Of a stretch of 64,000 bases of DNA, positions 1-8,272 are shown one piece after another. Source of the stretch: Gymnodinialimonas sp. 202GB13-11 (GTDB lineage: Bacteria > Pseudomonadota > Alphaproteobacteria > Rhodobacterales > Rhodobacteraceae); the NCBI RefSeq assembly GCF_040932485.1, contig NZ_JBFRBH010000001.1, forward strand, positions 2,790,001 to 2,854,000, read 5' to 3'. Both the position numbers and the translations under genes were made by a program. Under the pieces are notes generated by a model that was not told the DNA's origin, did no database searches, and saw only the letters and a list, made by a program, of their open reading frames with translations. Position 1 is the first letter of the stretch, and every line of letters starts with the position of its first letter.

Positions 1-36
1 AGGAAAGACAATGCGCGGATGCGCAAGGAGTGATCC

Positions 37-1536
37 ATGTTTGAGAATCTCTCAGAACGCCTTTCAGGCGTCTTCGACCGCCTCACCAAACAGGGCGCCC
101 TGTCGGAGGATGACGTCCGCACCGCCATGCGCGAAGTGCGCGTCGCCCTGTTGGAAGCCGACGTCTCCCTCCCCGTCGCGCGCTCCTTCGTCAAGGCGGT
201 CGAGAAGAAAGCCACCGGCGCCGCCGTCACCAAATCCGTGACCCCCGGCCAGCAGGTCATCAAGATCGTCCATGACGAGCTGATCGCCACCCTCACCGGC
301 GACAGCGACCCCGGCAAACTGAAAATCGATAACCCGCCCGCGCCGATCCTGATGGTCGGCCTCCAAGGCTCGGGCAAGACGACGACCACCGCCAAACTCG
401 CCAAACGCCTGAAAGATCGCGAGGGCAAGAAGGTCCTGATGGCCTCGCTCGACACCAACCGCCCCGCGGCCATGGAACAACTCGCCATCCTCGGCGTCCA
501 GATCGGCGTCGACACGCTCCCCATCGTGCCCGGCGAAGACCCCGTCCAGATCGCCAAGCGCGCCAAGACACAAGCCTCCCTCGCGGGCTACGACGTCTAC
601 ATGCTCGACACCGCCGGTCGGTTGCACATCGATCAGGAACTCATCGCCCAGGCCGCCGCCGTCCGCGACGTGGCGCAACCCCGCGAAACCCTTCTGGTTG
701 TCGACGGCCTCACCGGCCAGGACGCCGTGAACGTCGCCACCGAGTTCGACGACAAGATCGGCGTCTCGGGCGTTGTCCTCACCCGGATGGACGGCGATGG
801 CCGCGGCGGTGCGGCGCTCTCGATGCGCCAGATCACCGGCAAACCCATCCGTTTCGTCGGCCTCGGCGAAAAGATGGACGCCATCGAGACCTTTGAGCCC
901 GAACGCATCGCGGGCCGCATCCTCGGCATGGGCGACATCGTCGCCCTCGTCGAGAAAGCGCAGGAAACCCTTGAGGCCGAACAGGCCGAGCGCATGATGA
1001 AGCGCTTCCAGAAGGGCATGTTCAACATGAACGACCTGCGCAGCCAGCTTGAGCAGATGCAGAAGATGGGCGGCATGCAGGGCATGATGGGGATGATGCC
1101 CGGCATGGCCAAAATGTCGAAGCAGATCGAGGATGCGGGCTTTGACGACACAATGGTCAAACGCCAGATCGCGCTCATCAATTCGATGACCAAACGCGAA
1201 CGCGCCAACCCGCAGCTTCTGCAAGCCTCCCGCAAGAAGCGCATCGCCAAGGGCGCGGGGCAGGAAGTCTCCGACCTTAACAAGCTTCTGAAGATGCAGC
1301 GGCAGATGGCCGACGCGATGAAGAAGCTCGGCAAGATGGGCAAGAAGGGCATGATGAAGGGCGGCCTCGGCGCGCTCATGGGCCGTGGTGGCGGAATGCC
1401 CCCGGGTATGCCCGCAGGCATGGACCCCTCCAAGATGGACCCCGCCGCGCTTGAACAGGCCATGAAGGGCATGGGCGGTGGCCTTCCGGGTGGCATGCCC
1501 GGCCTTCCCGGTCTCGGGGGCGACAAGAAGAAGTGA
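37..1536 (+). CDS. ffh: Signal recognition particle protein Ffh (SRP54)
   Basis: GTPase of the signal recognition particle. It binds signal sequences of nascent membrane proteins together with SRP RNA and docks with FtsY. The 499-residue protein has an N-terminal helical N domain (about 1-95), then the G domain with P-loop GLQGSGKTTTTAKLA (about 108-122), DTAGR (191-195) and TRMDGDGRGG (249-258). The methionine-rich M domain (about 310-499) ends in a Gly/Met/Pro-rich lysine tail. AAGGAG at 25-30 lies 6 nt before the ATG. The stop codon overlaps a GTG start (GTGA) of the next gene, which suggests translational coupling. Confidence 0.98.
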   Translation: MFENLSERLSGVFDRLTKQGALSEDDVRTAMREVRVALLEADVSLPVARSFVKAVEKKATGAAVTKSVTPGQQVIKIVHDELIATLTGDSDPGKLKIDNPPAPILMVGLQGSGKTTTTAKLAKRLKDREGKKVLMASLDTNRPAAMEQLAILGVQIGVDTLPIVPGEDPVQIAKRAKTQASLAGYDVYMLDTAGRLHIDQELIAQAAAVRDVAQPRETLLVVDGLTGQDAVNVATEFDDKIGVSGVVLTRMDGDGRGGAALSMRQITGKPIRFVGLGEKMDAIETFEPERIAGRILGMGDIVALVEKAQETLEAEQAERMMKRFQKGMFNMNDLRSQLEQMQKMGGMQGMMGMMPGMAKMSKQIEDAGFDDTMVKRQIALINSMTKRERANPQLLQASRKKRIAKGAGQEVSDLNKLLKMQRQMADAMKKLGKMGKKGMMKGGLGALMGRGGGMPPGMPAGMDPSKMDPAALEQAMKGMGGGLPGGMPGLPGLGGDKKK

Positions 1537-2093
1537 CCGCGCACCGCTGCACCCAGGCACCCACCGGTGCCGCAGCCAAGGCTGCCACCTCCCACCGGGA
1601 CTCCATCCCGGTGCTGGAGACCGCGCGCCTGCGCCTCCGCGCGCCCACGCTTGATGACCTGCCCGCCTGGACCGCGATCTTCGCCGCGCCGCCGTTTGAG
1701 GCCGACGCCGAAGAAGCCTGGACGGAGTTCAGCTATTACACCGCCGGTTGGATGCTGCACGGCCACGGCCTTTGGGCGGTCGAACTGCACGACGGCACGC
1801 TGGTGGGTTTCACCCATGTCGGCCTCGAATGGGGCGACGATGAACCCGAGCTTGGTTGGATGTACCTGGCCGAGCACCACGGCCAGGGCTACGCCACCGA
1901 GGCCGCCAAAGCCGCCCGCGATTTCGGCCTGTCGCTCCTGCCCACATGCGTCAGCTACATCGACCCCGACAACGCCGCATCCAGCGCCGTCGCGCGCCGC
2001 TTGGGCGCAGAGCGCGATGCCACCGCCGAGTCGCAAATCGCGGAAACCGAAAACGTCACCATCGAGGTCTGGCGCCACGGAGATGCCGCATGA
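1533..2093 (+). CDS. GNAT family N-acetyltransferase (RimJ/RimL-like)
   Basis: Predicted acetyl-CoA-dependent N-acetyltransferase; the substrate cannot be told from sequence. The body shows the RimJ/RimL pattern: ETARLRLRAPTLDDL near the start, a central strand ending ELGWMYLAEHHGQGYATEA (acetyl-CoA-binding GxGxA region), and SYIDPDNAASSAVARRLGA near the C-terminus. The only upstream start in frame is GTG at 1533, overlapping the ffh stop. This gives about 26 residues of low-complexity N-terminus encoded over three hairpins, so the true start may be a non-standard downstream codon. It is the first of three GNAT genes in a row. Confidence 0.9.
   Translation: MTAHRCTQAPTGAAAKAATSHRDSIPVLETARLRLRAPTLDDLPAWTAIFAAPPFEADAEEAWTEFSYYTAGWMLHGHGLWAVELHDGTLVGFTHVGLEWGDDEPELGWMYLAEHHGQGYATEAAKAARDFGLSLLPTCVSYIDPDNAASSAVARRLGAERDATAESQIAETENVTIEVWRHGDAA
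1556..1613. repeat. Three consecutive perfect hairpins behind ffh
   Basis: Three inverted repeats lie back to back just after the ffh stop. GGCACC/GGTGCC is at 1556-1571 with a 4-nt loop. GCAGC/GCTGC is at 1572-1585 with a 4-nt loop. CACCGGGA/TCCCGGTG is at 1593-1613 with a 5-nt loop. They fall inside the N-terminal extension of the following acetyltransferase if that gene starts at its GTG. They may be a structured mRNA segment (attenuator or processing site) rather than selected coding sequence. There is no U-tract, so a classic intrinsic terminator is unlikely. Confidence 0.6.
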
Positions 2094-2185
2094 CCTTACA
2101 CATCCGCGCGCAACTCACAGCTTTATCCACGGTTTCCGGGCCAAATCGCAGCACTTTCGGAACATCCACCGGAGGTCGCGCATGA
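2090..2185 (+). other. Possible 31-codon mini-ORF linking two GNAT genes
   Basis: An ATG at 2090 overlaps the stop of the first GNAT gene (ATGA). The frame stays open for 31 codons and closes in a TGA that overlaps the ATG of the second GNAT gene (ATGA at 2182-2185). The predicted peptide begins MTLHIRAQLTAL and has no recognisable domain. It may act only to pass ribosomes along, or be a degenerate gene remnant, or be chance. GGAGG at 2171-2175 gives the next gene its own ribosome binding site. Confidence 0.25.
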
Positions 2186-2721
2186 TTCCCCGCCTTGTGG
2201 ATATCCCCCAGCTTGAGACCGAGCGCCTCATCCTGCGCGCCCCGCAGGCCAGTGATTTCGACGTGCTCGCCCCCTTCGTCATGTCCGACCGCGCCAGCTT
2301 CATCGGCGGCGGCACCGACAAGGATATCAGCCACGCCTGGCGTATCCTCGCGATCCTCTCGGGCCACTGGCACCTGCGCGGCTACGGCGTCTACGTGCTG
2401 GTTCCCAAAGGCTCCGACACACCCATCGGTTCCATGGGCCCGTGGAACCCCGAAGGCTGGCCGGAACCCGAACTCAGCTGGACGATCTGGGACGCGGACG
2501 CCGAGGGCAAAGGCTACGCGTTCGAAGCCATGACCGAGATCCGCCGCTACGCCTATGACGTGCTCGGATGGGACACCGCCGTCAGCTATATCGACGCCGC
2601 CAATACGCGCTCCATCGCGCTGGCCGAGCGCATGGGCTGCGTGATCGACGAAAGCGCAAACGGCCCGCATCCCGACGACGTCGTCTACCGCCACCCTGCC
2701 TTCGCAGAGGTGCTGGCATGA
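2182..2721 (+). CDS. GNAT family N-acetyltransferase, second of three
   Basis: Predicted RimJ/RimL-type acetyltransferase of 179 residues; substrate unknown. It starts at ATG 2182, 6 nt after GGAGG; the same frame is open further upstream but that part lacks family similarity. Visible blocks are LETERLILRAPQASDFD, ELSWTIWDADAEGKGYAFEA (acetyl-CoA site) and WDTAVSYIDAANTRSIALA followed by ERMGC. It is clearly paralogous to the next gene (shared GHW.LRG.G, WDTAVSYI, NxRSIALAER and GC.ID blocks), so the pair probably arose by tandem duplication. Its stop overlaps the next start (ATGA at 2718-2721). Confidence 0.92.
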   Translation: MIPRLVDIPQLETERLILRAPQASDFDVLAPFVMSDRASFIGGGTDKDISHAWRILAILSGHWHLRGYGVYVLVPKGSDTPIGSMGPWNPEGWPEPELSWTIWDADAEGKGYAFEAMTEIRRYAYDVLGWDTAVSYIDAANTRSIALAERMGCVIDESANGPHPDDVVYRHPAFAEVLA

Positions 2722-3227
2722 TCCCCGTCCTCCACACAGAGCGCCTCACCCTCCGCGGCCCCGAAGCGCGCGACTACTCCGCCTTCCGCGACTTCTTCCT
2801 GTCCGACCGCTCGCAATACACCGGCGGTCCGTACGAAGATGCGAAGAAGGCGTGGCTCCTCTTCGCCGCCGAGCTTGGCCACTGGCAGTTGCGCGGCTTC
2901 GGCATGTGGACAGTCGAACTGGAAGGCGACCCCATCGGCCTCGTCGGCTGCTGGTATCCCGATCAATGGCCAGAGCGTGAAATCGGCTGGCTGATCTGGG
3001 AGGAACATGAGGGCAAGGGATACGCCTATGACGCGGCTCTTGCCGCCCGTGCCCAATGCTACGGCCCCTTTGGTTGGGACACCGCCGTCAGCTACATCCA
3101 CCGCGACAATGCCCGGTCCATCGCGCTGGCCGAACGGCTCGGCTGCACCATCGACAATGCGGCGCAGCACCCTAACCCCGACGCACTGGTCTTCCGCCAT
3201 CCGTCCCCTTCGGAGGTTGCGGCATGA
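2718..3227 (+). CDS. GNAT family N-acetyltransferase, third of three
   Basis: A 169-residue acetyltransferase paralogous to the preceding gene. It begins MIPVLHTERLTLRGPEARD and has EIGWLIWEEHEGKGYAYDAA for acetyl-CoA binding and WDTAVSYIHRDNARSIALAE near the C-terminus. The start at 2718 overlaps the upstream stop by 4 nt. Its own stop (3225-3227) overlaps another ATG, so the overlap chain continues towards chorismate mutase. The target is unknown. Its setting between ffh and ribosomal genes hints at protein-terminal acetylation, but that is only inference. Confidence 0.92.
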   Translation: MIPVLHTERLTLRGPEARDYSAFRDFFLSDRSQYTGGPYEDAKKAWLLFAAELGHWQLRGFGMWTVELEGDPIGLVGCWYPDQWPEREIGWLIWEEHEGKGYAYDAALAARAQCYGPFGWDTAVSYIHRDNARSIALAERLGCTIDNAAQHPNPDALVFRHPSPSEVAA

Positions 3228-3322
3228 GCATCGGACCAACATCGCAAAGTGTAGTTACAGAAAAACTACAGAATAACTACAGCTTCACTACAGCGGTTTT
3301 CGCCGCCTCGGAGGCCCCATGA
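3224..3322 (+). other. Possible 32-codon mini-ORF ahead of chorismate mutase
   Basis: This ORF opens with an ATG that overlaps the stop of the third GNAT gene and closes with a TGA that overlaps the ATG of the chorismate mutase gene (3319-3322). It repeats the arrangement seen at 2090-2185. The peptide (MSIGPTSQSVVTEKLQNN and onward) has no known domain. It spans the 11-bp direct repeats at 3254-3293 and is AT-rich compared with its neighbours. That fits a regulatory leader at least as well as a protein gene. Confidence 0.25.
3250..3293. promoter_or_regulatory. Four 11-bp-spaced direct repeats, candidate operator
   Basis: (A/G)(C/T)TACAG-type heptamers start at 3254 (GTTACAG), 3265, 3276 and 3287 (ACTACAG), exactly 11 bp apart, so they lie on one face of the helix. 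The first two also form an inverted repeat, TGTAGTT (3250-3256) and AACTACA (3264-3270). The array lies 26 bp before the chorismate mutase start. Helical phasing suggests binding of a protein oligomer, but no regulator is identified. Confidence 0.45.
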
Positions 3323-3618
3323 CACAAGACGCCACCACACGCGCCGCCGAGATTTTGGCAGGCCACCGCGACAGCATCGACCGCCTCGATGCGATCCTGA
3401 TTTACACTCTGGGTGAACGCTTCAAGCACACCCAAGCCGTCGGTCGCCTCAAGGCCGAACACGACCTTCCGCCCTCCGATCCGGCCCGCGAGGCCAAGCA
3501 GATCGCCCGGCTCGAAGACCTTGCAAACCGGGCCGACCTCGACCCGGAATTTGCCAAGAAATTCCTACGTTTCGTGATCGACGAAGTCATTCGCCATCAC
3601 GAGCAACATCAATCCTGA
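3319..3618 (+). CDS. Chorismate mutase, AroQ type
   Basis: Converts chorismate to prephenate, the committed step to phenylalanine and tyrosine. The 99-residue all-helical protein fits the AroQ class: an N-terminal helix with HRDSIDRLDAILIYTLGERF, then GRLKAEHDLPPSDPAREAKQ and a C-terminal helix with FLRFVIDEVIRHHEQH. It has no fused dehydratase or dehydrogenase domain. GGAGG at 3310-3314 precedes the ATG. It follows the GNAT/mini-ORF chain and sits just upstream of rpsP, a placement seen in other Rhodobacteraceae as far as I recall. Confidence 0.92.
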   Translation: MTQDATTRAAEILAGHRDSIDRLDAILIYTLGERFKHTQAVGRLKAEHDLPPSDPAREAKQIARLEDLANRADLDPEFAKKFLRFVIDEVIRHHEQHQS

Positions 3619-3659
3619 GACTGCGGTCTCACCCAGCCATTCCATAGGAGATACTCACA

Positions 3660-4091
3660 ATGGCCATGAAAATTCGTCTCGCCCGCGGCGGCTCCAAAAA
3701 GCGTCCTTTCTATCGCATCGTGGCGGCAGACAGCCGCATGCCCCGCGACGGCCGCTTCATCGAGAAGCTCGGCACCTACAACCCGCTCCTGCCCAAAGAC
3801 AGCGAAGAGCGCGTGAAGATGGACATGGAGCGCGTGCAGCACTGGCTCGACAAAGGCGCCCAGCCCACCGACCGTGTGAGCCGCTTCCTTGAAGCCGCTG
3901 GTGTGCTCGAAAAGAAAGAGCGCGCCAACATGGAGAAGGCGCAGCCCGGCAAGAAAGCCGTCGAGCGCGCCGAAGAGAAAGCCGCAAAGGCCGCTGAAGC
4001 AGCCGAAGCCGCAGCCGCTCCTGCCGAAGAAGAAGCACCGGTTGAAGAGGCTCCCGCTGAGGAAGCCGCAGCCGAAGAAACGGCTGAGTAA
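3660..4091 (+). CDS. rpsP: 30S ribosomal protein S16 with C-terminal extension
   Basis: Small-subunit assembly protein. The first 85 or so residues are canonical S16 ([38 protein letters not shown]). The remaining ~58 residues form a charged Ala/Glu/Lys tail that is probably unstructured; such tails occur on alphaproteobacterial S16. The start at 3660 is preferred over the in-frame ATG at 3666 because AGGAG at 3646-3650 is 9 nt away. It heads the rpsP-rimM part of the usual rpsP-rimM-trmD-rplS group. Confidence 0.97.
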   Translation: MAMKIRLARGGSKKRPFYRIVAADSRMPRDGRFIEKLGTYNPLLPKDSEERVKMDMERVQHWLDKGAQPTDRVSRFLEAAGVLEKKERANMEKAQPGKKAVERAEEKAAKAAEAAEAAAAPAEEEAPVEEAPAEEAAAEETAE

Positions 4092-4101
4092 TCAGTGTAT
4101 T

Positions 4102-4125
4102 GGGCGCCCGTATCTGCGGGCGCCC
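4102..4125 (+). terminator. Strong hairpin between rpsP and rimM
   Basis: A perfect 9-bp stem, GGGCGCCCG (4102-4110) and CGGGCGCCC (4117-4125), with loop TATCTG, begins 10 nt after the rpsP stop and is followed by TTCCCC rather than a full U-tract. It may be a partial terminator or a processing/stability hairpin that sets the rpsP to rimM expression ratio. Confidence 0.55.
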
Positions 4126-4151
4126 TTCCCCATTCAGGACCAAGCATCGCC

Positions 4152-4694
4152 ATGGCCAAACCCGACCATATCTGCGTCGGCGCCATAATGGGCGCCTTCG
4201 GTGTCCGCGGCGAAGTGCGCGTCAAAAGCTTCTGCGCCGAACCCTCCGACATTGCCTCCTACGGTCCTTTGGAAACCGAGGATGGCACCACGACCTACAA
4301 GATCACCCTGACCCGCCCGGTCAAAACCGGCTACGCGGTCAGACTCTCAGGTGTGCAAACCAAGGAACAAGCCGACGCTCTCAAAGGCACCCGGCTTTAC
4401 GCCCCTCGCGCAGCCCTCCCAAACCTGCCAGATGACGAATTCTACCACACGGACTTGATCGGCCTCACAGTCCTCGACACGGGCGGAGAGACCATCGGCA
4501 AGATCGCCGCCGTCCTCAACCACGGCGCAGGCGACTTGCTGGAAGTGCGCGGCAAGGGCCTCGGCAACGGGGTCCTGATCCCCTTCACCGCCACCGTCGT
4601 CCCCACAATCGACTTGCAAGCTGGCCGCGCCATCATCGACCCGCCCGAGGGCTTGCTGGACCCACCGTCCAAGACGGACAAAAGCGCCAACTAG
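4152..4694 (+). CDS. rimM: Ribosome maturation factor RimM
   Basis: Assists 16S rRNA processing and 30S head assembly by binding S19. The 180-residue protein has the N-terminal RimM beta-barrel ([20 protein letters not shown]) and a C-terminal PRC-barrel ([20 protein letters not shown]). The frame is open from 4095, but the family starts at AKPDH..., so ATG 4152 is chosen; the upstream codons run through the hairpin at 4102-4125. trmD normally follows directly; here an oppositely oriented ABC exporter intervenes. Confidence 0.96.
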   Translation: MAKPDHICVGAIMGAFGVRGEVRVKSFCAEPSDIASYGPLETEDGTTTYKITLTRPVKTGYAVRLSGVQTKEQADALKGTRLYAPRAALPNLPDDEFYHTDLIGLTVLDTGGETIGKIAAVLNHGAGDLLEVRGKGLGNGVLIPFTATVVPTIDLQAGRAIIDPPEGLLDPPSKTDKSAN

Positions 4695-4784
4695 GGCCTT
4701 TCCTTGTCTCGAGAATACCTCTGAGGTGTCGCGCACCACGCGACGGCGAGGTGAAAGACGTGCGGCGCAAGCCGCTCCTTCAGA

Positions 4785-5546
4785 TCACGCGCGAATGCGC
4801 CAGCCGGTTTTGAAGATCCATCCGATAGTCAGGATGCACGCCCCGGTGAACCCAAGGATCGCCACGATGGACCAGACGAGCGCCACATCCGCCGTCCCGA
4901 AGAAACTCCACCGGAACCCGCTGACCAGATAGACTACCGGATTGAACAGGCTGATGGTCTGCCAGACGTCCGGTAGCATGGTGATCGAATAAAACGATCC
5001 GCCAAGGAAGACCAAAGGCGTCACGGCGAGCAATGGGATCAACTGCAACTGCTCGAAATTCTGCGCCCAAATGCCGATGATGAAGCCGAACAGGCTGAAC
5101 GACAGGCAGGTCAGGACAAGGAATGTCAGCATCCAGATCGGGTGCAGGATTTGCAGATCGACAAAGAAAAACGCCGTGATGAGGATGATGATCCCTATCA
5201 TGAAACTTTTTGTTGCTGCCGCCAGCACGTAGCCCGCCGTGATCTCAAGAAAGCTCGCGGGCGCGGACAGCAATTCATAAATCGTGCCAATGAACTTGGG
5301 GAAGTAGATGCCGAAGGAGGCATTCGAGATCGACTGCGTTAGCACCGTCAACATGATGAGGCCCGGCACGATGAACGCGCCGTAGCTGACGCCTTCGACC
5401 TGATCGATCCGCGACCCGATCGCCGTGCCGAACACCACGAAATACAGAGACGTGGATAGAACCGGCGACACGATGGATTGTGCAATCGTGCGGAAGGTGC
5501 GTGCCATTTCAAAGCGATAGATCGCGCGGACGGCTTGAAGGTTCAT
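4785..5546 (-). CDS. ABC-2 type transporter permease
   Basis: Membrane subunit of an ABC exporter (253 residues, about six transmembrane segments). The start [20 protein letters not shown] and the block [12 protein letters not shown] followed by [14 protein letters not shown] are typical of the ABC-2 family (NodJ/YadH-like). It overlaps the upstream ATPase gene by 4 nt (ATGA), so the two are cotranscribed and probably form a heterotetrameric exporter. The substrate is not predictable. The pair is inserted between rimM and trmD on the opposite strand. Confidence 0.93.
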   Translation of the reverse strand: MNLQAVRAIYRFEMARTFRTIAQSIVSPVLSTSLYFVVFGTAIGSRIDQVEGVSYGAFIVPGLIMLTVLTQSISNASFGIYFPKFIGTIYELLSAPASFLEITAGYVLAAATKSFMIGIIILITAFFFVDLQILHPIWMLTFLVLTCLSFSLFGFIIGIWAQNFEQLQLIPLLAVTPLVFLGGSFYSITMLPDVWQTISLFNPVVYLVSGFRWSFFGTADVALVWSIVAILGFTGACILTIGWIFKTGWRIRA

Positions 5547-6478
5547 GCCGCGTCTCCTTCCTGCACAAGGCCCACGAAGATTTCTTCAAGGCTCGATTGC
5601 TTGGTTTCCACGTCCGCCACTTGCACGCCCGCCTCTTGCAGGGCCCCCAGCAGCCTTACGATCCCTGTCCGCTCCGCCCGCGTGTCATAGCGATAGGTCA
5701 GGCGCTTTCCATCTTTGGCCAGCTCAAGGTCCCGGTCCGCGACTGCCTCGGGCACCGCCTCCAAAGGTGCGGCCAAATCGATCCGCAATTCCTTTTGACC
5801 CATCCGGGCCATCAGGTTGCCCTTCTCCTCGACCAACAGGATCTGACCCTTGTTGATCACGCCCACCCGGTCTGCCATCGCCTCGGCCTCTTCGATGTAG
5901 TGGGTCGTCAGGATGATCGTCACGCCCGACTCCTTCAGGCGACGCACGACCTCCCACATGTCGCGGCGCAGCTCCACGTCCACACCCGCCGTCGGCTCAT
6001 CGAGGAACAGCACACGCGGCTCGTGCGAAAGCGCCTTGGCTATCAGCACCCGCCGTTTCATCCCGCCCGACAACTCGCGGATCGCATTGTCCTTTTTGTC
6101 CCACAGCGACAGGTCCCGCAGGATTGCCTCGATCTTGGCATCGTCCGGCGCCTTGCCAAACAACCCGCGCGAAAAGCGCACCGTGTTGATGACCTTCTCG
6201 AACGGCTCAAGGTTGATCTCCTGCGGCACCAACCCGATCAGCGCCCGCGCCTCGCGGTAGTCGCGTTGCGTGTCATGCCCGCCCACCGACACCGCGCCGG
6301 AGGTCGGCTGCACGATCCCGCAAATCGCCGAAATCAGCGTCGTCTTGCCCGCACCATTCGGCCCGAGCAAAGCAAGGATCTCGCCTTCCATGATCTCCAG
6401 TGACACAGCGTCCAGCGCGGTGAACCCCCCATCATAGGTCTTGGTCAATTGATCGACTTTGAGGATCGGGGATGTCAT
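5543..6478 (-). CDS. ABC transporter ATP-binding protein
   Basis: Energy-coupling subunit (311 residues) for the adjacent permease. It has Walker [10 protein letters not shown], the signature [10 protein letters not shown], Walker [13 protein letters not shown] and the H-loop THYIEEAE, followed by a C-terminal extension typical of drug/NodI-type exporters. The ATG at 6478 has AAGGAGA upstream. The longer frame to 6577 lacks family similarity. It is divergent from trmD. Confidence 0.95.
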   Translation of the reverse strand: MTSPILKVDQLTKTYDGGFTALDAVSLEIMEGEILALLGPNGAGKTTLISAICGIVQPTSGAVSVGGHDTQRDYREARALIGLVPQEINLEPFEKVINTVRFSRGLFGKAPDDAKIEAILRDLSLWDKKDNAIRELSGGMKRRVLIAKALSHEPRVLFLDEPTAGVDVELRRDMWEVVRRLKESGVTIILTTHYIEEAEAMADRVGVINKGQILLVEEKGNLMARMGQKELRIDLAAPLEAVPEAVADRDLELAKDGKRLTYRYDTRAERTGIVRLLGALQEAGVQVADVETKQSSLEEIFVGLVQEGDAA

Positions 6479-6624
6479 GGGCGTCTCTCCTTGGACAGCA
6501 ACAGCTACGCCGATGCGCAGCGCGCGACAAGGCGCGGGTTTGCATGGGACCTCTGCATTTCTGAACATTGCTGACACCGCCTGTCATGATTGATCCCGCG
6601 CCCTGCCCCGCGTAGACCCGCCCC

Positions 6625-7431
6625 ATGACCGACAAGCCCGCCAAATCCCACGGACGCCTCAGCCAATCCGCCAGCCTGCAACCGCGTGAGCTGATGACGG
6701 ACCGCCCCCGCCTCAAAGGGGCGTGGACGGCCAAGGTGCTGACGCTGTTTCCCGAAACCTTCCCAGGCGTTCTGGGCGCATCGCTGACCGGTAAAGCGCT
6801 AAAGGATGGGCTTTGGGCACTGGAACCCATCGGCCTGCGGACCTTCGGCACCGGCAAGCATCGGCAGGTCGATGACACGCCAGCCGGTGGCGGCGCGGGG
6901 CTGGTGATGAAACCCGACGTCATGGGCCGCGCGCTGGATATGGCGCTCGCGGGCACGCCAAGCGATCCCGTCAAATGGCCCCGCGTCTACCTTTCCCCAC
7001 GCGGCAAACCGTTCGACCAACGCGACGCCGAACGCTTCGCGCAGGCCGAGGGGATGACGCTGGTCTGCGGCCGGTTCGAAGGCCTCGACCAAAGGGTGAT
7101 CGACCACTACGCCCTCGAAGAAATCTCCATTGGCGACTACGTTTTGACCGGCGGTGAACTGGCCGCGCAGGTTCTGCTCGATGCCACCGTGCGGCTCATC
7201 CCCGGCGTGCTTGGCAATGCGGAATCCACGCAGGAAGAGAGCTTCCAGAACGACCTCCTAGAGCATCCGCAATACACCAAACCTGCCGAATGGCGTGGCC
7301 ATGCAATCCCGCCCGTGCTCCTGTCCGGCGACCATGGCGCAGTGGCGCAATGGCGACGGGAACAGGCCGAGGCCCTCACCCGTGCCCGCCGCCCGGATCT
7401 TTGGGCAAAACACCAAGACAATAAGGGTTGA
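6625..7431 (+). CDS. trmD: tRNA (guanine(37)-N1)-methyltransferase TrmD
   Basis: SAM-dependent SPOUT methyltransferase making m1G37 in tRNA, which prevents +1 frameshifting. Conserved blocks are LTLFPETFPGVLG, GKHRQVDDTPAGGGAGLVM, LVCGRFEGLDQRVIDHY and the knotted SAM site SIGDYVLTGGELAAQVLLDA. The 268-residue length includes about 23 extra N-terminal residues; ATG 6694 is an alternative start. Neither start has a strong ribosome binding site. It is separated from rimM by the ABC exporter. Confidence 0.96.
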   Translation: MTDKPAKSHGRLSQSASLQPRELMTDRPRLKGAWTAKVLTLFPETFPGVLGASLTGKALKDGLWALEPIGLRTFGTGKHRQVDDTPAGGGAGLVMKPDVMGRALDMALAGTPSDPVKWPRVYLSPRGKPFDQRDAERFAQAEGMTLVCGRFEGLDQRVIDHYALEEISIGDYVLTGGELAAQVLLDATVRLIPGVLGNAESTQEESFQNDLLEHPQYTKPAEWRGHAIPPVLLSGDHGAVAQWRREQAEALTRARRPDLWAKHQDNKG

Positions 7432-7579
7432 TCGCCCACCCCCTCCCCCGTATACGCAGCACATCGCGGCGGCCTGGGTGACTCGGGCCGCTTTGATCGT
7501 TTGCCGGAACGTGTCCTGCAGCAAAAAAGAATTGATCCGCGGGCAAACCGCGCAGAACCAGTGAAAAGGAGCGCATCAG

Positions 7580-7963
7580 ATGGACTTGATCGCACAGATC
7601 GAGGCGGAACAAGTCGCCGCCCTCGGGAAAGACATTCCCGATTTCAAAGCCGGGGATACCGTGCGCGTGGGCTTCCGCGTGACGGAAGGCACCCGCACCC
7701 GTATTCAGAACTTCGAAGGCGTCTGCATTGCGCGGAAGAACGGCGACGGCATTGCCGGCTCGTTCACTGTGCGCAAGATTTCCTCCGGTGAGGGCGTGGA
7801 ACGTGTGTTCCCCCTGCACTCGACGAACATCGACAGCATCACCGTCGTGCGCCGTGGCCGTGTGCGCCGCGCGAAGCTCTACTACCTCCGCTCGCGCCGC
7901 GGTAAGTCCGCGCGTATCGCCGAGGACACCACCTACAAGCCGCGCAAAAGCGCCGAAGCGTAA
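7580..7963 (+). CDS. rplS: 50S ribosomal protein L19
   Basis: Large-subunit protein at the 30S-50S interface, 127 residues. Diagnostic blocks are [50 protein letters not shown] and [18 protein letters not shown]. The ribosome binding site is AAAGGAG upstream. The 148-nt spacer from trmD probably carries its own promoter. rpmE follows after 12 nt. Confidence 0.98.
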   Translation: MDLIAQIEAEQVAALGKDIPDFKAGDTVRVGFRVTEGTRTRIQNFEGVCIARKNGDGIAGSFTVRKISSGEGVERVFPLHSTNIDSITVVRRGRVRRAKLYYLRSRRGKSARIAEDTTYKPRKSAEA

Positions 7964-7975
7964 GGAGACCACGAG

Positions 7976-8197
7976 ATGAAAAAGGATCTGCATCCCGATT
8001 ATCACGTGATCGACGTGAAAATGACCAACGGCGACATCGTTCAGATGCGCTCGTCCTGGGGTTCCGAAGGCGACACCCTGTCGCTCGACATCGACCCCAC
8101 GGTGCACCCGGCTTGGACCGGCGGCGGCGCCCGTCTGCTCGACACCGGCGGCCGCGTGTCGAAGTTCAAGAAGAAGTACGAAGGTCTGGGCTTCTAA
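7976..8197 (+). CDS. rpmE: 50S ribosomal protein L31 (zinc-free type)
   Basis: A 73-residue ribosomal protein beginning [20 protein letters not shown] and ending [11 protein letters not shown]. It has no CxxC motif, so it is of the zinc-independent C-minus type. AAGGAG lies before the ATG. It is cotranscribed with rplS and followed by a strong terminator. Confidence 0.97.
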   Translation: MKKDLHPDYHVIDVKMTNGDIVQMRSSWGSEGDTLSLDIDPTVHPAWTGGGARLLDTGGRVSKFKKKYEGLGF

Positions 8198-8221
8198 GCC
8201 ACGTCACCTTCACAGAATTCG

Positions 8222-8252
8222 AAACGCCGCCCTCAATCGGGGCGGCGTTTTT
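8222..8252 (+). terminator. Rho-independent terminator of rplS-rpmE
   Basis: AAACGCCGCCC (8222-8232) and GGGCGGCGTTT (8240-8250) form an 11-bp stem around loop TCAATCG and are followed by further T residues. It lies 25 nt after the rpmE stop and also faces the minus-strand gene that ends at 8273. Confidence 0.9.
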
Positions 8253-8272
8253 CGTTGAAATCAGCTACGCGC

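Noticed and set aside
64-1560. Long minus-strand ORF opposite ffh
   Set aside because: It lies entirely antisense to ffh, has no protein-family features, and arises from the GC-rich codon pattern of the real gene.
1567-2181. N-terminal extension of the second GNAT protein
   Set aside because: The open frame overlaps the first GNAT gene in another frame and lacks family similarity; ATG 2182 with GGAGG is the start.
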